Origin: Liolophura sinensis
Taxonomy: Eukaryota > Mollusca > Polyplacophora > Chitonida > Chitonidae
Direction of reading: 5' to 3'
Assembly (NCBI RefSeq): GCF_032854445.1
Contig: NC_088299.1
Span: 473,001-537,000, forward strand
DNA: 64,000 nt
The number at the start of each line of letters is the position of its first letter. Positions within the stretch are counted from its first letter, which is position 1. The notes beneath the pieces were generated by a model. The model was given only the letters and a program-made list of their open reading frames with translations. It was not told where the DNA came from and made no database searches. Below, in pieces: positions 26,362-38,300 of this stretch. A program made the position numbers and the translations under genes.

Positions 26362-29300
26362 CTTGTGCACGAAACTATGTTCTTCTATCACACCCAGGTG
26401 CGACTGGAACCAGAAGATGATTCAGTGCAATAAAGAGGTGAAGTTGCCGAGTCATGGAAAGTTTAGTGACACAATGTGTATTTTGTTTACACAGGACTGT
26501 TCACTGAACATGTACATGTACAAGACTAACTTCATCATTATTTCAGAATGAAGGACAAATATATACCTACAAACACACGTACACTTTTAAGTCCTAGCAG
26601 TGAATAAGAGTTGTAGATAATTTGGGGTCCCTTGTCTGTTTCATAAACTGTAAACTGCATTCACGATGACACATGCTTGCTCTGCATTGTGCTCCTCCTC
26701 ATGCAGCGAGATCAGAACCCTCTGACATGCTTGCAGCAGATTACATCCAGACAGCTGCTACCTGATCAGACAGCCTAGCAAAACCTTTACAACAGCAGCA
26801 ATAAATGTGCTTTGGAGAAACGTGAAGATCCTGGCAGCTGGCAGGAGGCTGAGTGATACAAGAAGGATCAGTTCTCTTATCAGTGATTCCTCACAACACA
26901 GAACTGCCCTGTGCTCAAGAGTGCATGTAGATAGCACAGATCATGCCTTCAAAACAGACAGCATGCACTGAAGATTATTCTGTAAAGGCCATGCATTTAG
27001 AGTAGACAGCAACCACATACACTCAAGAGTAGACAGCACAGCACATGCACTCAAGAGTAAACAGCATAGCCCTTGCGTTTAGACCAGACAGCAATACCAT
27101 TCATTCTGCATAAACTTCATGCATTCCAAGCAAACAGAACTGAGCCCATGCATTCCAAGTAAACAGCAGAGTCTATGCATTCGGAGTAGACAGCACTGAG
27201 ACCATGTATTAAGAGTAGACAGCACTGAGCTCATGCATTCAGAGTAGACAGCCCGAGCATTTACCGCAGACAACCCATGCTTTCAGAGTAGAACCCAGCC
27301 CTTCATTTAGAGTAGACAATGCAGCCAATGAATTCACAGTAGACAGCATAACTTATGCCTAAATCAGAGTGGACAACACAGCCCATGCATTCACAGTAGA
27401 CAGCACAGCCAATGTATTTAAAGTAGACAGTACAGCCCATATATTCACAGTAGACAGCACAGCCCTTGCATTCAGTTGACAGTACAGCTCATGCATTCAC
27501 ACTAGACAGTACAGCCCATGTATTCACAGTAGACAGCACAGCCCTTGCATTCACAGTAGACAGTACAGCCCATGCATTCACAGCAGACAGTACAACCCAT
27601 GCATTCACAATAGACAGCACAGCCCATGCATTCACAGTAGACAGCACAGCCCATGCATTCACAGCAGACAGCACAGCCCATGCATTCATAGTAGATAGAA
27701 CAGCCCATGCATTCACAGTAGACAGTACAGCCCATGCATTCACAGTCCACAGCACAGATGCATTCAGAGTAGACAGTACATCCCATGCATGCAGAGTAGA
27801 CAGTGCAGCCCATACAGGTCAAGGGACTAACAATCACTTAGCCAAGCCATTTGAACATGTACATCTGACATGTTTGAAGAAAACCACGTAAAGCCAAAGA
27901 AAACCATCAGTAGAGCTTAAGAAAACCATGTTAAGCCTAAGAAAAAGTCACTACGCCACAAGTATGCCTGTGTACGGCTGCACAGGCTGTCTGCAAAAAC
28001 AACTAAGGCCGGATTAAACATGGATTTTGTAGTAAGGCTTACCAAAAGAATGTACCTGTGGGAGTCACATGAATGCAAAACTTCAACTCAATATATAGAG
28101 TAGTGTACTGAAGTCATGAATTTTGTAATTCATGGTAATAAATAAGCACAAAGAGTGTCAGCCAACATCAATGGTCAGCCTCCTGTCATTGTGCTTTATA
28201 TGCATTGAAACTTCAGGAAAATACATGTACATGCAGTACTTAATGTTAGATTTAACCCCTGACTTTCGTCGTAACATTGATTCTATAGTCTGTTTCAGTT
28301 AACTTGTTGCCTATGTTTAGCTCTACAGTATGTATGTAAAATCAGTTGTATTCACTTTCAAAATTGTCTTCCGTTCGTGACACATAACACCACAAGCTCT
28401 AAACATTGATATGTTGGACTTCTATATTATGGTAAGAAAAATGCAGTTTGAGTATTTTTGATCCATTAAACATGAGAGCGAACAATTTAAAAAAGCACAA
28501 CATAAAGGCTTAACCATTAATACATGTATAAGTACTCAATATACAGGAGCTAAAAACAAAAACCTTAAACCTTCCGTATGAGTGAATACTTTTACACACC
28601 ATACTTCAATCCATATATCAGAGCCCAATATACAGGAGCTGAAAAAAAAAAAAAGCTTACCCTTCCATCCGAGTATGTACATTTGCGTACAAACCATACC
28701 TTAGACCAGAGGGCTAACAAAAAAGAAGCTTAACCTTCAATCCATGTATGAGAGCCCATTATATGGGAGCTAAAAACAAAGTTAACTGAACACTAACACC
28801 GACACCGAGTCGGACACAGACGCTTCCCACCCCCCCATCCACAATACATTGCCTTACTTTGTACAGGCTAAAAACCAGAGGCATGCTCGATATTGGGTGG
28901 AATTCAACATGATTTGATGGAAGGCAACACCAGTTCCCTATGCTGCTATGGGACTCCACTCTAAACCCTGTTTCTGACACTGCCATATTTAAAAGTGTTT
29001 ACACATTTTAATACATGTATAATATAACTTTGATAAGTGAATTTTGTTTATCACTTGTAGTATATGATCTCACGGCAACTGATTTTAGACTTGGATGTTA
29101 CAAAACTCTGTTATAAAAACAATGTAGTCTATGAGTTCAAAACTAAGCTCATGGAGTTTAACATTATGAATTAGAAAAAGCTTTCTGACTGCATTTTCCT
29201 TGTAATAATATAGATATTGGACATATCAAAGTGCAGAACCTGTGGTATTACATGTCACTATTAAACAAAAGACAATCTTGGTAGCAAGCATGACAGACAG

Positions 29301-32300
29301 CTGAATATAGGTGACAAGTTAAAAGAAACAGACTATAATACATCAAGTCATAAACACAAAAAAAGAAAAGAGTAATGAGGAAAAAGAAAAATGTAGTGGT
29401 ATATATTCTTCAACTTTAAGACTTCAAAAAATTCCAATTTTGAACAGAAATGATAATCACAAAAGCACCTTCTCCATTCACCTTTGGGTTGTGGAAGCAT
29501 TGGGGCCAATTCCACAAGTGTATAAGTCAAAATTAAACTGCAGAAGTTAAAATTAAAACCACCTGGAAAGTATTATGTCAAGAAAAATGTCTCCCAATTT
29601 CAACTTATTGGACCATACACTGTGCGCTATATCGATGTTTTACATTTTGGTTTAAATTGCAAATTGCCTTGGAGAACTGGTCGCTGATTAAGTGGATGAG
29701 ATTCCAACATAGGTGTGATGTTTTCAGTTCCTACATATACATGTATGTTACATTTATACACAGGAGTTATGGCCTTGCGGGCTTGAAGCAAAAAGGAGCT
29801 TCTTCGACAGGTTGCCAGCCAGCAGACGCATAGGGCTCCATGACCTGCTGATACATATATAAGATTAGGTCACCTTGCAAGTTGCAGCTCACTTAATTCA
29901 TACCTATCTTGTTTACACAATTGGCAAGCTGCATGTTTAGCATGCTTTTTATAGCGACAACGATGTTTGTGAATTCAGATGGGGATACAAGGACTTGAAT
30001 GTGTCTTTTATACAGAGGATGCTGTGTGGTAGTCCGGGATAAAAAAGCGACCAAGGGAAATCATGCATACATTTATGTCAGAGCTATCAAGTAAACAGTC
30101 TTTAAAACAAGAACTCTGATTCGAACCAGTGCATGATAGGAACTGCTTTCAGCCCTTTATTACCTCGTTTTTACAAAAGAGCTGTTTATAATGGCAAAGA
30201 ATTACTCGTGAATGTTTAAACTGTTCTGCAAAACCTGTTTCATGCTTCAACTTCAAAAGAAAATTGCCCATTGAAATTTCATGAGGGCACGTTTGCAAGG
30301 AAGTGAATGGATGGACGCAGTAATTGATTAGGGTTATTTGGCATTCTGATGAAATTTTTCTCTGGCAAGCAGGGCTGGGTTTCGCCTAGTGCAAGCTTCA
30401 AGGCTCTCCTGGTCATTGCCAGGCAACAAAAGGTTAAGTCTCAACCTGACTGAAGCCTGCTGAACTTATACTAATACTATTTAGGCACTAGCCTGCAGAG
30501 AACTAAACCAATCTTTTCAAATCATTTTCCAGGAAGATTCTTGCGATCTGATAACTCCAAGTGCGCCATCAGATTTTGCGAAACAAACTTACCTATAAAG
30601 CAGAGAGTGAACATCATGTATTTTATTAATCCATTTGAAGGTGATTTAAAAATCGTCTTCATTTAAGATGTCTCAACATTTCTGCAATTCGGAAAGGCAG
30701 ATATGTTTTTGACAATGTTGTCCATAAAATATTCGTCACTGTTGTGACATAACCTACACACATGTACTACATACTTCAACAGATGAAGTCCCACTTCCTG
30801 TTTCATTCCAAAAAAACAAATCTTGCTTTACGTCATAGTTGCTGGTAATTCCCAGAAGGCCTATTGCCTGCAGGAGACACATGAATGCAGAAGCTCAGCT
30901 CGATATACAAAGTACCATTTACCTTAACATGGATTCTAATACCCCAAAAGAGAAGTCAGGAATGTTGTAATCGATGTTAATTTACCTGATCCATTTACAG
31001 AAGCATGCAAGCAGACTATTGCATGGACCTGTACATGTATATAAAAAATCTTTGTACACATGTATTACCAAGACAATATGCAAGGAACCAACATATTTAT
31101 ATCATGCGATAACACATGTAAGCTTAAGGATTGAGAACAAACAACCATCTTAGAAGCTGCGGCCAGGTAATGACTGAAGACGAAAGGGTGATGGGGTTTG
31201 ATCCTCAGCGCTGGGCCTGCCAAACTGCAGATAGACAGTATGATGTCCCCTGAATCGATTCCCATTATTTAAAAAGTTTAAAACCAGTAAAATTTGGTGA
31301 CCATGCAAACATCAAAAAATCTACCCCACTACAATCACAACCTTCTGGGAGCACAGCTGTACTTATCCGGCACATCATATCACCCAGTCACTAACTGCTG
31401 TACACGCTTTTCAAGGATCTAATGCAACTTTTAAAAGGTAATTATAGATTACTGCACACAATGACTTCTGGAAAAGAGTGGGTAATGCATGGATTTGTCA
31501 ATACTCTAAACAGTTTTTTCAACACATACATCTAATCCCAGCAGGTCTTAACGGCATGACCTCACCCTCCCCAGGCCCCACAACCGACATGATAGGTCCT
31601 ACTTTAATGATTTTTTTTTACACATGGATTTTTTTTTAACGTAATATTTCTTAATGCAGTTTGCAGACTAACATAGCATAACATAACATATTGTGTCTCT
31701 GGAAGATTTAATGTGAAAATAGTTGTTGGGTATCTCCAATAACCAATATGCTACACACACATGTAGAGTGAACATTTATATACTGGTTAAAATGAAATCA
31801 AACATATACATAATACATGTATTACAGGCAGTCGGCCCTGGTCCAGAGCTTGAAGGTGTTTGCCTCTCCATCGCTAGAACATACCTGTTGCCGATTCCAC
31901 TGGCCTTAAGCTTGAATTTCTTGAGTATCCAGCTTTCCTTGGATGTTGGGCCTTGGTGACGATGAGCATTTGACGACACTTGTGTGGCTGTTTGCACATT
32001 CTAACATTACTTGGAGGAGAGGCAAATGGGTAGTTTCCATGTAAGGCAACTTCATGTAAGGCATTGTTTAACTTAGCCATGAATGAAATAATTGCTCAAC
32101 ATAGCCTATCTACAGCATCAAAATGCTTGTTTATTATAATCAACTGTTTCAAAACTGATACCGGAAATCTAGACCTACCCACAGAAATATCCCATTGTTA
32201 TGCAAACTTTTAGACAACAATGATTTTCACTAATCCTCTTCCACCAGGGAAACCTACATTAATTCATACCCAACAGTCTTGTATGAATTAAAGTTTTCGC

Positions 32301-35300
32301 GGTAAAATAGGCATGATTTTTTTCAATACTGCTATCCAACAGGCAATTTGTTCAATTTTTTGAGAGCATTAAAGTTTTTAAAATACTATTGCACTGCCTC
32401 ATAACTTTCTTGAGGTAATTTATTTCTTTAAGTAATACTAAGGGCAATAACTCATAAATTCATACCCTAAATGACCATAAATTTTGTCCATCACTAACTT
32501 GCTCATTTTTCCTGATTATAAGAGTTCTATACACCATAGAAAGGTGCTTTAAGGTTTGTTTGGATGGTAAGATAATACCCTACTGGAAAAATGTAAGTCT
32601 CAGCATCAAAAATAATATTTTATGACATTTATTTGCATGTAAAAATGCACTTTTGTGGGCGAATTTTGGGTCAGTTAGGATATATACAGTATATGTGCAA
32701 TCTGGAGATATCTTAATTCTCTATAATGGAAAACATAGACGCTGTATGTAGGATGAAAAAGTGGAGTAAATAACCGAATTAAATGCAGTCTAGTACTAGC
32801 CTTTATCTACACAGTTATAATAAATTTTATCTAAAACCTTCACCACTCAAAAAACTGCTTTCAAATCAAGTTTATAAAAGCTTATATTACATGCAGTTGT
32901 GGGCCTGAAGCATTTACCTAGTACAAGGATACAGTCCATAAATATACTGCACTTTCTCCATTACTATATGTGCCTCAACCACTTAACGTGCAAGGTTATA
33001 AAGTGATTTTGATGAAATATTTAATCTTCTTCCCATTGTGAGACACAAATGCAAAGTATTGTCTCGTCTGTAGAGGTTGAATTCGTAACTTTAGCTGTAG
33101 TGAAGGTTTATATGTGTCACATAGTTACAACAATCAATACATGTAAATCAAGGGGGATTCACTATGTACAAAGTGTAAAACTGAAGCCAGTTTGATGAAA
33201 TGAAAGGAATCGATAAGAAAGGAGAATTATTACCCAGTACAGCAGAAACAAAGACAGACAGCTTGAGCTCCACTTCGCCATACCAGTACTCAATAATTCA
33301 TTTGAAGGCATTCATACCCTGACAGACATTACATTTTCAAAAGATCCTGTAAGGAAAAGCAAATTTGTTTACGTAAACAAAAACTAAACACCAAAATAAG
33401 ACAATCCATATGTATCATCTCACAAGACCCACTCTGGAAACTAACCACATTAAAATTGCACTAATTAGCTGTTGTAATCATGCATGTTGATGAAATCACA
33501 AAGTAGAAACACAAACAACTGCAATGCATCCAATATGCAATGCTTGAAGGCACTCTGCAATCAGTGAATCGGCCAGCAGGAAATGCACGCAATTTAGTAA
33601 TCAAACAAGAGACGATAGTTACAGGCAGAGTTTCATGCATGCACGAAATTTAATTACAGAGAAAAAAACATTATATTTACATAACTTATGCAAGGAAAAA
33701 AGCCAAACTGACCAAAGTACAACACACAAATACACAGATCAATCAATATTTCAAAATAACGTATTACTTTTTAAATAAGTATTTATGTGACGTACTGTTA
33801 GGGGTCGATGCTATCATTATTCTTAGTCTATTATTATTCTTAGTATTACTCGTAACATTGCAATATCTTGGAAACTGGCAAAAGCAGAAAAAACAAACTT
33901 TGGAGTTTTAATAATGAACATGTGAAGCAACTTTATGCTGTTTGGCCTGTCACCTTTTGCAGCCATTTTGAATTTTATAAGTTTAAAAAATCTTTTTTTG
34001 CAAAATCTATCACGATAAAAGTTTTGCTTACAGTTTTAGGTGGATCATCCTACAAAGATTCCCCAAATCATGGAGTTTGGTATGCAAATTGGGCCAAAAC
34101 TGATCAATGAAATTAGCTCAAAAATAGGTCAACTCTAACAACTGGACAACTGTATCAAACAAAAACATTTCTGAGAATAATTAGACCTCAGGATTATGAA
34201 TTTCAAAGAACTTTTCTCGCGTGAGTTGTGGTTTTCACATACATGTAACTGCCCAAGAAACTTTTCAAAATAGTTTTTTCTCAAAAATGTTAAACATGCC
34301 AGCTTTATTCAAGACTGCATGAAATTTGTCACATCAGACTTTGCAACAATGTCTACTTTCTGTCTTTTGTTCTTGGGCACCAACTTTGCAACAATACATT
34401 TTTTTTCTCTCTCTCTTTTGTTCTCTCAGCAGAAGATCCAAACTGCATGATCTCTATTCTAGTTCCACTGTGAATGATGCCTGGCAATCTAGGGTTCAAA
34501 TCCATTACATTCCGTCTTCTTCACGTTTTTTTATTCTTATTTTTACTGTTCAGCACACAATTTTTGCAGAGTGTACAGAGCCTATGCCGCAAAGCACAAC
34601 TATCTGAGAGCAATGTTTATTTTTTTCACACAAGCGCCAATGGATATTATATCTAGTTGCCTGTGGTTCAAATCCAAATAATTCCTGCCAACTTTTCTCG
34701 TTCCCTCCCCCCCCCCCCCCATTATCATGAACTTTATAGACATCAGACCACAAGAAATGGGAAAACATGAGTAGCGTGGACCCCACAAATGCTGTTGGAT
34801 AACTGCTTTAATTTTATTTTATTATTATGTGACACATTTTAGAAATGTTTTAAACACTAGAAAACTGGCTATCCAATGCTTAGGTGACATCAAGAAATCT
34901 TGATTGCTAGAGCTATATACATCATTTCACTACAACTGTAGGCAGCATACACACATTGTACACAACACTGTTTTTTCAAGGTCGACTTTCATGATCAATG
35001 TTTCAGCCTGGATTACAAACATGTATTAAGAACAATGGAGCTGCATATAACAGGTTCCTCGCAAATTCCTCAGAATTTCCCTTTTGAAAACAAAAATTCA
35101 GTCTCTCCAGATAAAAATGCTAGAAAGCAGGTTTTAGAAAGCATGTACACATACATGTAGTGTGCATACATTATACATGTATGAATGCTGGGCTACTGAC
35201 ACAGAATATGTTTAGGCCAATATCGCATCTTTCCAACAAAGGGCTGTAAAAGTAGAACAATATGGTGGAACATAACAGGAATGCAGATTTATGAGGAGCA

Positions 35301-38300
35301 CATGTGAAGGATTTGACAGACGAATGCACTGGCAATACCACAAATCTCTATGGCACTGTCAGACAAATACTTTGGCAGATGGATCAAAATGCTGTGTATT
35401 TATCAAAGGCTCCACAACTTATTGTGTTCATACCCACACCACTGAAGTTTGCCAACAGAACACTTACTTTGTACATGACCTCCATCTTAAACTGTGATAC
35501 TCTGCCCCCTCCCAATTTCTTAGCCATAACCCCTCACATCATCTTACCCACACAAATGTTCACCAAACAGCTGACAGATTACAAAAAGTGCAATGAAGAT
35601 CCATATCTTCAAATTATATGGATTCAAATTATCCCCTAATAATTGTTAATATCAATATGACGAAAGTCTCCATCAAAATGGCAAATGTCAGTCACAAGCA
35701 CTGAAGTTGCCTCCCTTGATCACACACGGAGCTCAGCAGTATAGCAAATTGATGTACAATGTCAAACCGCCATATGTCTTTGTAACCAACATAAATAATA
35801 GGAACATGGAGCAGCTTTTCAAACGGCAAGCACAATGAAATCATCCGTCTTTCTGCAGGAACTTTACAGGCTAAGTTTGACCTTGAAAATGTGATGTCAT
35901 AGTTAGTTGACATTTAAAGTTCGTAGAATATAAGTTTATAGTCAGATGAGATTCCTGTACATTCGTATGACAAAGCTGTCGCAGCTGAAGGCTAATACAT
36001 GAAACTCTCTTTTAAACTCGTTAGGTTACTTTCTGTTGTAACTCAACGCAATGACCATATTTATGGCTGTAATAGGCGTATTTGATAACATTCCTGCTAG
36101 TATGATCACATCAAAACGACCTGTAAGTGGTGGCCTTTTCACCGACATTATGAAGCCCTAGAAAGCCCTGTGCGTGGATTCCTGTAATTCTCTCCAGATT
36201 TTGCACTGTAAACAGACCCGTGAACAGTATAAAAGTGTAGACAATCATGATATCTGAAATAAGCATTCCCCATGAAAAAACAACCTCAAAATGTACAAAA
36301 ACAAGGACAATGAACTTCTTTACAGGCTGTGATGTGGCAAAATGGAATGAAGACACAACTTGAGGCGCAGTGGAATACAATGGTCAGGCAAATCAGATAA
36401 CTTGTTACAGGAAGTGCCCATTCATAGCTTGATGGACCGTAGGAGGTTTTATTATTTCCTGGTTTGTCCGTGGTGTCTTCATCAGTTCATCACTGTTTAT
36501 GGCTTTCACACCTCTGAGGGTAATCGCAGTGGACCTCTGATCCATTTATAACCAGCTAATAAATTGTATGGCCAGTAAATGTTGTATTTGTTCAACATTT
36601 CTAAATGCATCTGCTAATCTCTGGATTATAGATGTACATGTACATGTATGAGGATCACAATAAGCCATGCTTAATGTTTCTACAACAAAATAAGAGCTTT
36701 AAAAAAACATTTAGCCTCAAAGCATTTGTCTTCTTTGCCTACTTGATCCCCATAAATGACCAAGGCCAAATAAGTTGAAACTGAGCATACGTATATAAAC
36801 TTTCAACGTACAGTATAAAACTGAGCTGCATGCCCGTTTCCATTTCTGGTGACAAACGTCTTCCAGAAAAAACAATGAAGTACATTTTATTGATATACAT
36901 GTACAAAGGCCTCCTAATCAATGGATCTAGTCAAGCTCTAGTGTACATGGAAAAAATGATCAATTGCAACGGGAATAAAACCAACACAAATGTATTTTTG
37001 TTTCCCAATAAAATATGGGTAGCATTGCACAAAGAGAATTGTTTATGAAATGTGTTGGCTCTGACCTGAACAAGGGGTTTAAAAACCCACTTGCAATTTG
37101 GGCAAACCTGAACATTCAATGAGAGAAAACATGCATTTGCCCGATTTAGGTAAATCATCTATACGGGATGTTAAATTGACAATGCTTCTGAACCATCCTG
37201 TCATTTCATCATTTATGAGAGTTCACCAGTTTCTCCAAATACCACAGTAATAGCATAAATGCCAACAGATGTCTATTATATCCAAGGGTTATTTCTGATA
37301 CATAAGCTGCTACAACCTGATGCATCCGGCTCAGGGCAGCATCAGCTAAATGAACAACCGCCCGCATAGTCGACTGTTATAAAATAACACCAGGAATTGC
37401 CTCAGTTAATATACCATATATTCAATAAATCATGCATGACACTTGTCAAGGAATCCAGTATTGGATGACAGCTCAGGAAGGTCAAGGGAAAGCTTACATG
37501 ACCATCTGACATGTCAGTCCAAGGCTTTCCTCTGCCCAGGGGCTGTATACTGTATATTCATGTAAACCTGATGGACTGCAACGGCTTAGCACCCCACGTC
37601 AAGGAATCCGCTCATGTACATGTATGGTTAATGGTATCACTGAGAGACAAGATAAGTGCTTCTAATCAATTTTCTATAGGTGACTATTACAAATCAAGCT
37701 ACAGCTTTGTGAAATTATCCTTCGTCAAAACTACAGGATAGATCTGATTTCACCCACAATGCACGATATTTATTAATTTAAATTTAAAGGTGCTCAGGTG
37801 AACATCTAATTTTTGACTAAATTATTGTTAACAAGCTTCTTCTAGCTGGTATTGTGAAAGATTATACCAGTTTTCATTGTGAAAAAAATTCATGAAATAC
37901 ATGTATTCTTATTATAAATCTTAACAACTGTCCACTGCAACATTGTACGGAAAATATCCACTGCTTATCTCTCTTTGTTTTTAGAATGTTAATTGTGACA
38001 CCAATGGTGGTTTCAGTCACTTGGAAAAATGTAGCAGTTTTCATGATGTTGTTGATGGTGAGTTGAATGATAGAGGGCAATACGTCACAATAAGTCAAAT
38101 CACAAGTTACAACAATTTATAGTGTTCAGTTAAGACAACATCAAATGTATCACCTTTGGTGATCTAATGCATGCTACTTTTATCATATATGTAATCCTTA
38201 TAACTACGGAGAGAAATTTCCCACTTCTTACCTACATGTATCTACAACTGACCTGGTCAGTGGACATAAATAAAGATAACATCTGGACAATATACTGCTT

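Noticed and set aside
27466-27891. 141-codon plus-strand frame of HAFTVDSTA-type repeats, and two minus-strand frames over the same DNA
   Set aside because: The 27-bp minisatellite unit is nine codons long, so all these frames are open by arithmetic. No start context, splice signals or domain support a gene.
35692-35913. 73-codon minus-strand frame (same strand as the gene) with protein-like composition
   Set aside because: No matching splice sites with phase 1 at both ends were found, and no family resemblance. It could be re-examined with RNA data.
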